IMG/VR virus record: IMGVR_UViG_3300044971_004578
Coordinates: 1-22,582 of that record
Source of the DNA: a virus
DNA length: 22,582 nt
Strand: one strand, 5' to 3'
The position numbers were made by a program, and so were the translations under genes. This document shows, piece after piece, positions 1-8,800 of this stretch (position 1 is the stretch's first letter; every line of letters begins with the position of its first letter). Below the pieces are notes generated by a model. That model searched no databases, had not been told where the DNA came from, and saw only the letters and a program-made list of their open reading frames with translations.

Positions 1-724
1 CTGCAAGCACACCCGTTCCACCAAACTGAAAACCGCCCACGGGACGTGCGCTTGCCATTGGCGAGGCAGCAACCATGCGTTCAACCGCAGAGCGGGCTGC
101 GGAGCGGGCCTCAGATGGAGGATTGTCCGCGTCGTTGTCGCTGGGACCACCACGCTGATCTTCGTCCGGCTCTTCATTCCTGAACGGTTCAGCGCCAGCA
201 CCGGGGAACATGGAACCCATCAACGCAGCCTGCAGGCCAGGATTTCCAGACCCGAGTGCCTGCATTGCACCAACGGTCCCGATAAGACCGCCACCGCCGA
301 CGCTGGAGATGTTGTTCTGAGTTCCAATGGCGCCCGGAGACAAGACCGGCTTGTTGGTGAACTGGTCAAGGAACGCGCCGATCTGGCGCATCGGATCTTT
401 GCGGACGGGGTTGGGCATGCCCGTGAACGCGTTGATCGCTTCCTGAGCCTGATTGTGCATGCCAGACAGGTACTTCATCGGAAGCGCCATCGCGAGCCCA
501 CCAGGCCCGCTCAACGCTGACTCAGCCGTCCCCATCCCTCCTGCCGCTCCGATACCACCCATGGCAGGGGATGAGCCGGCAATCTGCTGCGCCAGCAACT
601 GGTACAGGCTCGCCGTGTCCATGGACGGACCACCAAGCATGCCCCTAGGGGCGCTCACGTACGAGGAATACTTGTTTGGCGACTGCATATTCATATACAA
701 GGACTGCCTGTCGCGTTCCATCAT
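1..724 (-). CDS. Gly/Ala/Met-rich virion-operon protein, C-terminus cut by window edge
   Basis: I do not recognise this gene. It reads as 241 open codons with no stop before the left edge, so the protein is longer than seen. Two adjacent ATGs (724 and 721) can start it; a GGAG lies 6 bases before the first, just inside the tail of the preceding gene's stop region. The product starts MMERDRQSLYMNMQSPNKYS, is rich in Gly, Ala, Met and Pro, and has a glycine-rich hydrophobic stretch around residues 140-155 followed by an acidic Glu/Asp/Asn stretch near 180-200. No catalytic motif or clear membrane segment is visible. It is the last visible gene of the virion operon. By position and composition it could be an internal (ejected) virion protein, but that is inference only. 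Confidence 0.75.
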   Translation of the reverse strand, partial: MMERDRQSLYMNMQSPNKYSSYVSAPRGMLGGPSMDTASLYQLLAQQIAGSSPAMGGIGAAGGMGTAESALSGPGGLAMALPMKYLSGMHNQAQEAINAFTGMPNPVRKDPMRQIGAFLDQFTNKPVLSPGAIGTQNNISSVGGGGLIGTVGAMQALGSGNPGLQAALMGSMFPGAGAEPFRNEEPDEDQRGGPSDNDADNPPSEARSAARSAVERMVAASPMASARPVGGFQFGGTGVLA

Positions 725-736
725 GTCAGTCTCCGG

Positions 737-2092
737 TCATCCCAAAAACGGGTTTTTAGACAACGGCAGCTTGTTGGCGACGTCGACGCCCGTCTGCGCC
801 CCCTGCAGCAGCAGCGCGGCGATCTCTCCGGGGCTGGCGTACGCGTCGTTCATCAGCCCGTATTTCTGGCGACCGTAGTCGCTGATGAGCTGCCCGCCCA
901 ACTGGTTGCGCCCGAGCATGCGCTGGTACTGATCCTGCGCCAGGCTCTGCTCGCCGAGCGCCTGCGCTCGCAACGCGCTGTTGAGCAGGCCCGTGGAGGC
1001 GCCGGACCCCACCATGCCGCCGCGGCCCTGCTGGCCCATCATCATCCGCAGCGCCTCGTCGCGCTGCGAGTTGATCCCGGCCTGCATCTGCGCTCGCTCG
1101 GCAGCGTCCGCCGCAGCCTGCTGGGCGGGATCCATGAGAGACTCACCCGCGCTCTTCAAGCCGCCGATGTCTTGCCAGTTGTCGTAATAGTTGCCGAGGT
1201 CACGCTTGGTGTACTCGTTCAGCGCGCCAGCCATGCCAGCCGGGAATGCGCCAGCAGCTCGACCGGCCTCGTAACCGAGGTCCTGTGCCACATCTGCATT
1301 GTTTTCCGGGTTGATGATGGTTGCAGAAACAGGAGAGATTGAGTTGACATTATGGCTTACTGTTTCTGGAGACATCAAAACTTCAAGATACTTTTTGGGA
1401 TCAAACCCACCACCGCCGCCACCTGCAGCGGTTCCGCCAGCAGTTCCGCTGTCGTCCTGCTGCTCTGGAACCTCGTAATAGTTCCCGTTTGCGTCACGCG
1501 CGGTGTACCTTGTCTGCGCGGTATTCGCTCGCGGCTGACCATGCTGGGTGAGCGCGCCCGAAAGGCTCATCTGCCCGGTCGCTGGACCCATCATGGGTGG
1601 ACTGTATCCGCCACCGGACATGCCGCGGCGATCCATCATCGCGTTCACACCGCCGCTGGTGTCCATCCGGTAGCCCTGCACAGGGGCTCCGGTCCACGTT
1701 GCGCCTGCGCCCTGCTGCGGAGCCGGCGGCGGCGGCGGCTGACCGTAGGCGCTTCCAGGCTCTCCCCAGTTCGCAAACGCGCGGTTCTGGCCCTGCTGCG
1801 GTTGCGGCTGCGTCGGCTGCTGAACGGGCCGCTGGGTCACGTTCCCGTAGCCGGGAATGCGGCCAGCATCGGTCATCCCGGTACCGGCAGGGCGCTGTGG
1901 CCCAGGCGGGACGGGTCGCTGCTGGCCGGAAAGTGCGTTCGCAAGGCCCGGCACGCGCTGCATGCTGGCCATGCTGCCGCTGCTTCTCCCGCCGCCGTAG
2001 TTGCCCTGCTGGGGCGCACCACGCCCGATGGTCTGCATCTGCTGTGCGCCGGTTCCGCCGCGCACTGGTGGAGAGTACATGGGCATGGTCAC
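737..2092 (-). CDS. Low-complexity Pro/Gln/Gly-rich putative virion protein
   Basis: 451 residues, family not recognised. The first ~220 residues are low complexity: Pro/Gln/Gly-rich with a PPPPP run near 120, then a run of six glycines before residue ~230. The C-terminal half (about 235-451) looks folded and mostly helical, with Ala/Gln/Met-rich stretches and a short loop-rich Gly segment near 355-365. The usable start is GTG at 2092, whose GTGA overlaps the stop of the gene before it by four bases; ATG at 2086 two codons on is an equal alternative, and neither has a clear ribosome site. It sits after the tail-region genes and before another Gly/Met-rich protein. A disordered head plus helical body fits an internal virion or DNA-ejection protein, but no motif proves it. 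Confidence 0.8.
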   Translation of the reverse strand: MTMPMYSPPVRGGTGAQQMQTIGRGAPQQGNYGGGRSSGSMASMQRVPGLANALSGQQRPVPPGPQRPAGTGMTDAGRIPGYGNVTQRPVQQPTQPQPQQGQNRAFANWGEPGSAYGQPPPPPAPQQGAGATWTGAPVQGYRMDTSGGVNAMMDRRGMSGGGYSPPMMGPATGQMSLSGALTQHGQPRANTAQTRYTARDANGNYYEVPEQQDDSGTAGGTAAGGGGGGFDPKKYLEVLMSPETVSHNVNSISPVSATIINPENNADVAQDLGYEAGRAAGAFPAGMAGALNEYTKRDLGNYYDNWQDIGGLKSAGESLMDPAQQAAADAAERAQMQAGINSQRDEALRMMMGQQGRGGMVGSGASTGLLNSALRAQALGEQSLAQDQYQRMLGRNQLGGQLISDYGRQKYGLMNDAYASPGEIAALLLQGAQTGVDVANKLPLSKNPFLG

Positions 2093-2646
2093 GTCCCGGC
2101 GTGGTTGAGGCTGAACCAGACAGTTACATCAAGGTCGGTGATCGTGCCAGAGAGGACGGAGAACTGGAACTGGAAATGGTCGTTGGTGCCGTTCCAAGAG
2201 TTAAACGACACCGGAGCCAGTGGAGCCGCCACCACCGGGTTGCCGCTGGTCATGGTCGCAAAGTTGAACGGTGGCGACCCGCCAAACATGGATGACCCGT
2301 TCTTGAGGATGTCAAGCGTGCCCGTAGCGCCCGTGAGCGTACGGCAGACCGCGGACACGTGCAAAAAGCGCCACGTCGAGCTGCTGGCTCCATCGACGTA
2401 TGGGAGGATCTGCTTCATCCCCGTCACTCCCGTGAACGCCGTCTGAACGTTGCCGACGTATTGAATCAGCCGGTACGGGAACTTGGCCTTGGGCTTCTGG
2501 AGCGCCGAGGTCGGCACGCTGGATGCCACGATGTTGTCGCCGGGAATGCTGTTGTAGGCGGCGCTGACAAGCGAACCCAAAGCGTTGCGGTCGACGAGGA
2601 CCGCATCACCTACGTTGGCGTTTGGGATGACAAGCGGGGTGGGCAT
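2089..2646 (-). CDS. Small beta-type structural protein, function unknown
   Basis: 185 residues, not recognised by family. The sequence is rich in Val, Ser, Thr, Gly and Phe with alternating hydrophobics typical of a beta-sandwich, for example SWNGTNDHFQFQFSVLSG near residues 148-165, and few charged residues. There is no signal peptide or membrane segment. ATG at 2646 is preceded by GAGG six bases away, right behind the stop of the upstream gene (8-base gap), and the stop overlaps the next gene's GTG. Its place between an AT-rich beta-type protein and low-complexity virion proteins suggests a virion surface or tail accessory protein. A capsid decoration role is equally possible. Confidence 0.75.
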   Translation of the reverse strand: MPTPLVIPNANVGDAVLVDRNALGSLVSAAYNSIPGDNIVASSVPTSALQKPKAKFPYRLIQYVGNVQTAFTGVTGMKQILPYVDGASSSTWRFLHVSAVCRTLTGATGTLDILKNGSSMFGGSPPFNFATMTSGNPVVAAPLAPVSFNSWNGTNDHFQFQFSVLSGTITDLDVTVWFSLNHAGT

Positions 2647-2654
2647 GGGTCACC

Positions 2655-3353
2655 TCAATACATCAGGCCGGTAAGTTGATCGACAACGCTGCTTGAGCCG
2701 TTGTAGTTCACGTTCATAGCCATTGAAAACATGTTGCTTCGATACGTGCTAAAAAAATCACCCGCTGACTTTGCGCCGTTGAAATTGAGGGTCGTTGGCC
2801 ATCCCGTTGCAATTGTCACGTCGGATGTGGCTTGATAGTAAACAAAAAGGTCATTTGCGCCGGAAATGTTGTGTATGATTCCATTTCCCGTGAACAAACT
2901 TGGCGCGCTGTTGACCACTCCAACAACATACGTTTTTGTGCGGTCGAACTTTATAGGAACCGAGAAGTTTATGACTGATTCAATGAACGATGGACCAGTC
3001 ACCGTTGCAAATGAACCTTGCACAAACACAAGCGTGAAACCTCTAGACTTTGGCCTGTATTCGTATATTGCTGATCCGATGTTGGCAGTTCCTGCACTCA
3101 TGGTGCCGTACAAGTTGTAGATCCCGTACCCGGTCATTTCTGCTGGATCTCGGAACTTGAGACGTGCAAACCTTGCCTTGTTGGCTACAAGCGGACATGC
3201 GCCTGTCGATGTGAGCGCGTCATCGACCGTGACCGGAAGACGTGCCATCGACGCATCCATCGTTACATATGCGCTGGCCTGCACCGCGCTGTTCCGCATC
3301 ACGCTGTTGCGAGACAGTGCTGCTCCTGGAAACAGGACCGGCGTCTGGCTCAT
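2655..3353 (-). CDS. AT-rich beta-type putative tail or surface protein
   Basis: 232 residues, no recognised family. It has many Ser, Thr, Asn, Gly, Tyr and Val residues, with beta-like stretches such as RGFTLVFVQGSFATVTGPSF (about 105-125) and KTYVVGVVNSAPSLF. The start ATG at 3353 overlaps the preceding stop as ATGA and has GGGAGG 5 bases upstream. Base use is unlike the neighbours: a hand count of 2701-3120 gives about 45% GC against roughly 58-65% in sampled flanking genes, with A- and T-ending codons common. It follows the large neck/nozzle-like gene. Recent acquisition plus a beta-rich product fits a host-range or receptor-binding component; this is inference from position and composition. 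Confidence 0.75.
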   Translation of the reverse strand: MSQTPVLFPGAALSRNSVMRNSAVQASAYVTMDASMARLPVTVDDALTSTGACPLVANKARFARLKFRDPAEMTGYGIYNLYGTMSAGTANIGSAIYEYRPKSRGFTLVFVQGSFATVTGPSFIESVINFSVPIKFDRTKTYVVGVVNSAPSLFTGNGIIHNISGANDLFVYYQATSDVTIATGWPTTLNFNGAKSAGDFFSTYRSNMFSMAMNVNYNGSSSVVDQLTGLMY

Positions 3354-5470
3354 CCGCGCCTCCCGAACCGATTCACGTCCATCTCAACTGCGTTCAGTTC
3401 CCACCGCTGCGGCACCGAGTCGCTGATTTCCAGCTGGCAGAAACGCCCTAGTCCCTGGACGCTTCCGCCGCGCACGGTCTGCATGTCGAAGAAGTTGGCA
3501 TAACGCAGCGCGTTGCTCTCCACCGTGGCGGTTGCATGGAACGCCGCAGACGGGTTCTCCCCGTCGTCGCCGAACGTCAGCGCCTGCTTGTCTCCGACGT
3601 TGCCGTCGACAATGAGGTTGCACGTCCATGAAAGGTTGTTCCACGTCTTTGTCGTCGGCGTGATCCAACGCACCAGCATCTTCTGCACGTCACCGATCTT
3701 GACTCGGTGCGTCACCCCCCAAAAAGTGACCGGCGCCCACTGGTCGTACAGGCCGCTGTCCATCTGCCACACGCATCCGTAGCGGTCGCCCAGCATGATG
3801 CGGTTCACGGGCGCGCTGCTGTCGGACACGATGCACGTGGCATTGAATCCAGGATCCGTCGCAAAGTTCTTGCCCTGCGGCCAGAACGACACGTCGCCGT
3901 CGGGGTCCACCGAGCAGTAGATGGCATCCGACATGACCCACGGCAGCGACGTCTGCGACGGGTAGTAGAGCCGGTACTGGTTCATCACCGTGTGGTACAC
4001 GCCGATGGATCGCGTGGCGTCGCTCGAGCCCAGCTCCTTCTGCAGCAGACCATCAATGCGTCTGGACTTTTTCTCCACGCGTTCACCGTTGAACGTGTAG
4101 ATGCCGTCCTCGGCGAGGAACCACGCAATGCCGCCGGCCACGGCAATGGACCGCGGCGCGATGCATCCCACGTTTCCGGGTAGCGGGAACGCCACGTATC
4201 CGTCCGCGCTGCCATCCGATTGCGCCACCCAGATGGCGTTGCGCTTGAACACGGCAAGTACGCCACCGACGGAACACATGCCGGTGATGTTCCCGTACTC
4301 GTCTTGACAGGCAAACTCGTTGTCGTTGGGCCACACATCCTTGTACGTGCCCGGAGATGAGTACGCGACGACGACGCCATTGGCGGTGAAGATACGGTCG
4401 GCGTGCGCTACAGCCACGCGCCCGTCCGGGATCGTCGAGCGCAAACCTCCGGTGACCGACTCATAAGGCGGCCCTGGGGTTATGCTCGCCTGCAGCCCAT
4501 AGATTCCACCGTCGTTTGGCAGCACGACGTAGAACCACCCAACTCCATCCACGTAGCCGATCACTCGGTCGGTTGACGCGTCGTAGTAACTCCACGTGCG
4601 CGTGGTCGCAGAGAACATCTGCGACGTTCCATCGGGCTGAATGTCATCCGACGGAAGCAGCGTCACCCCATCCAGGACGTAGCGGACCTCCGTGGGACTT
4701 GACAGGTACGTGATGAACTCATGTCGAGTTCCGCGACGGTCGTTGAAGTACAGCATGTCCAGGACGGTGTGCTCTTGCGTAGTGACCATCGTCGGGTACC
4801 CACCGCCGGAACCCATGGCCAGCGTGCTGGCAGCCAAGCCTGATGGCATGTCGCGCACGCGAAGCCACCACCCGGAGTTTCCGCCAACAGACTTTGAAGC
4901 CCAGTCAGATGGCGGATTGATCAAGCCGCGCACATGAAATCCGCTGACGGATGGATTGCTGCTGCTGTCGCTCGCCCATGGCCGGTACATGTTCAGCGCC
5001 ATGATCTGCGGGCTGGCGCCATCACCGAACTGGCGGAACATGTCTGCAACGGAAACGGCAACCCATGCCGTGCCGTTCCAGTAGTCGACCTTGTCGCGCA
5101 GAGAAGACCACTCGCCGTTGATCATACCGGCCCACGATGAAAACGTGGAGATCGCCGTTCCGTACACGTTGAACTGGTAGAACTTGCCGTTGGTGCTGCC
5201 GACGTACAGGTCGCGGTTACCCGTGCTGCCCATGGAGGCTGAGGCGCCATACGTCGTTGCGGGCTCCGTCCGCGTAGACGAGGCGCCCCAGCCTACAAAG
5301 ATGGCCGTGGCGGCGTCGCCGTACTGTCCGACTGCCGTCGAGCCTTGGCGCTTCTGAATGACTCCGTTCACGCTGTGTAGATTGTGCGTGTCGACGAAGT
5401 CGTTGGCGGTTGCCTCCATCGGCGTCGTGAAGACACCGCCAGTCAGCCGAAATGGAGGCAGCGCGACCAT
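3350..5470 (-). CDS. Neck/tail nozzle-like virion protein (podovirus head-to-tail protein)
   Basis: 706 residues. The N-terminus carries the pattern NDFVDTHNLHSVNGVIQKRQG-like (about residues 23-43), the 'N-x-x-x-x-x-G-x-x-x-R-x-G' opening common in podovirus tail tube/nozzle and DNA-stabilisation proteins. The middle is built of repeated beta-strand units, and near 433-460 there is the blade-like segment PRSIAVAGGIAWFLAEDGIY followed by FNGERVE, typical of the beta-propeller part of these proteins. It has few helices and no membrane segment. Family knowledge: such proteins (T7 gp12, P22 gp10, SU10-type nozzle) sit below the adaptor ring and form the DNA exit channel. Its place after an adaptor-like gene supports this. 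The start ATG at 5470 overlaps the previous stop by one base (TGATG) with only a weak GGTGG site. The exact subfamily is uncertain. Confidence 0.7.
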   Translation of the reverse strand: MVALPPFRLTGGVFTTPMEATANDFVDTHNLHSVNGVIQKRQGSTAVGQYGDAATAIFVGWGASSTRTEPATTYGASASMGSTGNRDLYVGSTNGKFYQFNVYGTAISTFSSWAGMINGEWSSLRDKVDYWNGTAWVAVSVADMFRQFGDGASPQIMALNMYRPWASDSSSNPSVSGFHVRGLINPPSDWASKSVGGNSGWWLRVRDMPSGLAASTLAMGSGGGYPTMVTTQEHTVLDMLYFNDRRGTRHEFITYLSSPTEVRYVLDGVTLLPSDDIQPDGTSQMFSATTRTWSYYDASTDRVIGYVDGVGWFYVVLPNDGGIYGLQASITPGPPYESVTGGLRSTIPDGRVAVAHADRIFTANGVVVAYSSPGTYKDVWPNDNEFACQDEYGNITGMCSVGGVLAVFKRNAIWVAQSDGSADGYVAFPLPGNVGCIAPRSIAVAGGIAWFLAEDGIYTFNGERVEKKSRRIDGLLQKELGSSDATRSIGVYHTVMNQYRLYYPSQTSLPWVMSDAIYCSVDPDGDVSFWPQGKNFATDPGFNATCIVSDSSAPVNRIMLGDRYGCVWQMDSGLYDQWAPVTFWGVTHRVKIGDVQKMLVRWITPTTKTWNNLSWTCNLIVDGNVGDKQALTFGDDGENPSAAFHATATVESNALRYANFFDMQTVRGGSVQGLGRFCQLEISDSVPQRWELNAVEMDVNRFGRRG

Positions 5471-6030
5471 CAGACCACCGAGCCCTTGCGAGAGCGGTGG
5501 CTGTCAGCCGCGGTCTTCTCCTCGATGGCGGCCAACTTGGCACGAAGAGCGGCGATCTCGCGCTCCGCAGCCACGTTCTGCTCCTGCAACTTGACCACGT
5601 TCTGCGTCGCCGTGATCGTTCCACCCAGCTTGATGGCGTCCGCCTTTTCGTGCGTCACCTCCTCGATGACGCGGTGGGCACCGATGAAGACCTTGGCAAC
5701 CCAGTCTTCCTTGCCGTCGTGGGACTTTCCGCTGCACTTGAAATGGCGGTCCTCCAGCGGCACCACGTTCAATCGGTCAAGTTCTTCATCGACCGCCGCC
5801 GCCGGCCCGATGGCGCAAACGGTGAAGTGATTGCCGTTCGCGAGCAGGAGCTTCATCACGCCGTTGTCGGACGGCTCCTCGTCGTGCGGGCCGAGTCCGA
5901 GCCAGAAACCGCCAGGAGCGATGGGCGGGCAACAGGTGTCCTTGACCCACTTGGGCACCGTCAGCGGGCGCCCGATGTAGCAGTAGTTGGTCTTGTTCCG
6001 GTAGTACTGCACGTTCTGGTTCTGCGACAT
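5470..6030 (-). CDS. Virion-operon protein with C-terminal coiled coil, function unknown
   Basis: 186 residues, not recognised. Residues 1-120 form a compact domain with several aromatic residues and Cys pairs (C33/C34) near CCPPIAPGGFWLGLG. Residues about 143-172 are a clear heptad-type amphipathic helix (VVKLQEQNVAAEREIAALRA), so the protein probably oligomerises. The tail is short and basic. ATG at 6030 follows AAGGAG with ideal spacing, nine bases after the upstream stop, and the stop overlaps the next start. Its place between the adaptor-like and nozzle-like genes makes a neck or tail-assembly role likely, but a chaperone or non-virion helper is possible. Confidence 0.75.
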   Translation of the reverse strand: MSQNQNVQYYRNKTNYCYIGRPLTVPKWVKDTCCPPIAPGGFWLGLGPHDEEPSDNGVMKLLLANGNHFTVCAIGPAAAVDEELDRLNVVPLEDRHFKCSGKSHDGKEDWVAKVFIGAHRVIEEVTHEKADAIKLGGTITATQNVVKLQEQNVAAEREIAALRAKLAAIEEKTAADSHRSRKGSVV

Positions 6031-6039
6031 TGCCGCTCC

Positions 6040-6726
6040 TTAGCCTTGCCAGATGGTGGCGTTCTGCTGCTCGACGAGCTGAATGTGGTTGTCGGGTACA
6101 AGCCGCTCGACATAGGCAATGTACCTCTCCAGCAAAGCATCGCGCGCGTCAATCAGCGAGTTTGCAGGGTCTTCGTTGATCTGGCGCAACCGGATGGCCG
6201 CGGCCATTGCGTACAGGTGAGCAAACATGGCCGGAATCTCGGTGAACGTGTCCGTCGCGTTGGCCAGAGGCGTCAGCGCCGGGAGATAGAACACCGTCAG
6301 GTTCACCACGGCGGTCGGCACCGGGCGCAGGCGAATCTGCGTTCCGTTGATGGCGTAGCACTTGGCATACCCTGTCTCGCTGATGTTTGCGAACTCGCGG
6401 ACGCGGATGGGCTCAAGGACCGTCTGGAACGACGACGCCGTGGACTGGTCGCGGGCGTAGACGTGAACAATCTGCGCCTGCTGGGCGGCAACCGGCAGAG
6501 TCACGTTCTCGGCCAGCGCAGGATACGTGAACGACGCGGATGTGATGAATCGGTCAGGAGCGCCGGTAGATACGAGCATGTACGTCTCGTTCCGAGCTTC
6601 GTTGATGGCGGCAATGATCTCGGAGTTCTTCGGCTTCCCCGTGTCGTCGGCAAACGTCGTGTTTGCCTTGTTCATCATCTGCTTTACGCGGACGACAAGG
6701 TCTTCAAGCGTTCCGAGATACGCCAT
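6040..6726 (-). CDS. Head-tail adaptor-like protein
   Basis: 228 residues. The opening has a helical pattern LEDLVVRVKQMMNKA, then NSEIIAAINEARNETYMLV (about 34-52); the 'I-x-x-A-I-N-x-A' helix is typical of phage head-tail adaptor (connector) proteins that ring the portal. A beta-rich middle (60-165) and a C-terminal helical bundle (170-215) fit the fold seen in podovirus adaptors such as those of SU10 or T7 gp11. I infer the family from this pattern, its size and its place between the capsid gene and the nozzle-like gene; no search was run. ATG at 6726 has AGGAG six bases upstream, overlapping the end of the preceding gene. Confidence 0.6.
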   Translation of the reverse strand: MAYLGTLEDLVVRVKQMMNKANTTFADDTGKPKNSEIIAAINEARNETYMLVSTGAPDRFITSASFTYPALAENVTLPVAAQQAQIVHVYARDQSTASSFQTVLEPIRVREFANISETGYAKCYAINGTQIRLRPVPTAVVNLTVFYLPALTPLANATDTFTEIPAMFAHLYAMAAAIRLRQINEDPANSLIDARDALLERYIAYVERLVPDNHIQLVEQQNATIWQG

Positions 6727-6727
6727 G

Positions 6728-7348
6728 TCAGTTCTCCTGGTAGACGCGCATCTCCTTCGCGGCGCGGTAGTTTTCCTCCCACATCAGCCGCTGGCGCTCC
6801 TCGGCATCCTTCGCAATGCGATCGATGTCTTCCTTGGTGCGAAGAGTAGTCCCGAACTTGTCCGCGTGCATCTGATGAACGCGCTTGGTGAACTCGTCCT
6901 TGTAGAAGTCCTCAAGGAACTCTCGATGCTGAACGCGCGGGTCAAGATACTTGCGCTCGTTGAGGTCGTTGAGTTCCTTCTGTCGAACGCCATAGCCACG
7001 CTTGGTGTTGTCCGCTTGGTTGAGCGCGCGGGCGACCCATCCGCCCAGACCAGTCGGGCAACCGTACTCGCCGTCAAGCCGGTAAATCTCGGTCCACATG
7101 TCGTGGATGAACTGCACCTCGGCGCCGCGGATGTTCATCTGTCCGATGGCGTCGACGCGCACGAAGATGACCCAGCAACCAGCCAGATCCTTCTTCGTGC
7201 CGTCATCGAGCGTGATCGTCCGCGTACCGGAGGGCTCCCACCAGCAAGTCAAGTCATGGCAGCCGGTATCCTCCCGCAGCGAGCGGATAAAATCCGGCGG
7301 CGCCATCACGTTTCCCTGCTTGGGAGCCTCACGGTACGCGAACGTCAT
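6728..7348 (-). CDS. Hypothetical protein between capsid and adaptor genes
   Basis: 206 residues, not recognised. The N-terminal ~115 residues mix strands and loops with a Cys/Trp cluster (GCHDLTCWWEPSG, about 29-41) and a Trp-rich strand (LAGCWVIFVRVDA). The C-terminal ~90 residues are strongly charged and helical, rich in Glu, Lys, Arg and Asp, ending EENYRAAKEMRVYQEN. There is no signal or membrane segment. ATG at 7348 has GAGG five bases upstream and lies 12 bases after the capsid stop; its stop is one base before the next start. Genes at this site often encode head-completion or tail-completion proteins, but nothing in the sequence decides this. Confidence 0.75.
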   Translation of the reverse strand: MTFAYREAPKQGNVMAPPDFIRSLREDTGCHDLTCWWEPSGTRTITLDDGTKKDLAGCWVIFVRVDAIGQMNIRGAEVQFIHDMWTEIYRLDGEYGCPTGLGGWVARALNQADNTKRGYGVRQKELNDLNERKYLDPRVQHREFLEDFYKDEFTKRVHQMHADKFGTTLRTKEDIDRIAKDAEERQRLMWEENYRAAKEMRVYQEN

Positions 7349-7360
7349 CGCAGCCTCACA

Positions 7361-8785
7361 TCACGCGTTGTTGTGGTCGCCCGTCAGGCCGACGATGTAG
7401 CCGTTGCGCGACGGCTTCAGACAGACCACGCCCGACTCGTACGCCTTGTACGCGACGGACCACTGGTCGGTGCCCGGAACCTGGCGCAGCGTCAGACCGT
7501 CGTTGTTCATCACGCCCAGCGGGAGGTCGCTCAGGATGATGAGCGAGTCCTTGCGGATGAAGTACGCGCGGTAGTGCGGCGCGAACGGGGACACCATGAA
7601 CTTCTTGGAGCCCGTGGTGCCGATGTTGTTGACCTCGATGCCCGACACGCCGACGGTCGGCGTGAAGCCGGCGCCCGGGTTCGTCCACCGCGCCAGGTTC
7701 GTCGACGCGCCCGTGGCCGCAAAGGTCGTGAAACCCTTCGCGAACGTGCGGTACACGTCCATGGTGCAGTAGATGAAGTCCGGGTCCTGACCACCGAGGG
7801 AGTCGTTGAACATCTGGCTGATCAGCTGGTTGCACATGTCAACCGTCAGAGCCGTGTTCGACGTGTTGGTGATCTTGAAGGACTGCAGCAGGCGCTGCGT
7901 GCTGACCTGCACGTTGCCGTAGTAGGCCAGCGAGTACAGCGAGTCCGTGCCGTCCTGGATGGCGTCCATGATGCCGTAGCCGCCGTACAGTCCGTCCTCG
8001 TAGCTCGCCTGCGACGAGATGGCTGCATCCTGCCGCTCACCCGTCGTCACAAGGAGGTCGCCCGCCACGAGAGTCGTGCCCGTCAGGTCCTGGAACGTCA
8101 CCGTCGAGGTCGCACCGTCGCGGCTGATGGCGGTGACGCGGCGACCCTTGTCGCTGGCGCCCGTGCGAAGCGCACCGAGCGGGTTCGGCGCACCGGCGTT
8201 GTTGGTCACGATGTCGCAGACATCGCCCTCACGGAAGAACCGGTTCCCCGCCCACGGCTTCGACGTCGCCGCGGTGGCAGGCGCGTTGGCCGCAACCAGC
8301 GTGACCACGTTGCCGGCCACGGACGAAACCTCGCCCTTGATGCCGAGGTTGCCGCGAGCCAGCTTCGACGAGATCATCTCGGGGAAGGCGGTCGTGGTCT
8401 GCTCCATCACGATGGCCGACAACTTGTCGTAGCCGCCCGACGACGTCTTGGGGGCGTTGTCCATCGGACCCGTGAACTGCACGGACGAGTACAGCAGGCG
8501 GCGCTTGAACCGCATCTCCAGCGTCTGCAGCGCGGCGGACGAGTCCTGGAGGTTGGCCGACGGGTTGAAGCCGGGGATGTAGCCACCCTCGGGGCGACCC
8601 TCGTACCGGAAGTTGCCGCCGATCAGCTCGTCGATGCGGTAGTACTTACCGCTGACGGGGCGCTTCTCGACGTTGATCATGGCGCGCTCGACAGAGCGGA
8701 TGTTGATCGCCTGCTCGAGGACGGGGTGGATCTGCTCGAAGAGCAGGTTCTGAATCGGCGAATCGGCAAGTGCCTGGATGGGCAT
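7361..8785 (-). CDS. Major capsid protein
   Basis: 474 residues. The assignment rests on order and character: it follows portal and scaffold, and has a long N-terminal arm (1-60), an E-loop-like charged region, beta-rich insert segments (about 145-235) and a C-terminal part with beta-strand/helix alternation such as GSKKFMVSPFAPHYRAYFIR, as expected of HK97-fold capsid proteins. Codon use is strikingly biased to G/C-ending codons, stronger than in the neighbours, as expected for the most abundant virion protein. ATG at 8785 has AAGGAG 7 bases upstream. A domain of about 90 residues around 145-240 (Gly/Ala/Val/Thr-rich, beta-type) may be an insertion domain. The fold is inferred, not tested. 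Confidence 0.8.
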   Translation of the reverse strand: MPIQALADSPIQNLLFEQIHPVLEQAINIRSVERAMINVEKRPVSGKYYRIDELIGGNFRYEGRPEGGYIPGFNPSANLQDSSAALQTLEMRFKRRLLYSSVQFTGPMDNAPKTSSGGYDKLSAIVMEQTTTAFPEMISSKLARGNLGIKGEVSSVAGNVVTLVAANAPATAATSKPWAGNRFFREGDVCDIVTNNAGAPNPLGALRTGASDKGRRVTAISRDGATSTVTFQDLTGTTLVAGDLLVTTGERQDAAISSQASYEDGLYGGYGIMDAIQDGTDSLYSLAYYGNVQVSTQRLLQSFKITNTSNTALTVDMCNQLISQMFNDSLGGQDPDFIYCTMDVYRTFAKGFTTFAATGASTNLARWTNPGAGFTPTVGVSGIEVNNIGTTGSKKFMVSPFAPHYRAYFIRKDSLIILSDLPLGVMNNDGLTLRQVPGTDQWSVAYKAYESGVVCLKPSRNGYIVGLTGDHNNA

Positions 8786-8800
8786 GTCCCTACTCCTTGA

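Noticed and set aside
6527-8800. A 757-codon open frame on the plus strand across the capsid, adaptor and neighbouring genes
   Set aside because: Arg/Val/His/Leu-rich composition without motifs, antisense to well-supported genes with ribosome sites; long open frames are expected opposite GC-rich, biased coding DNA.
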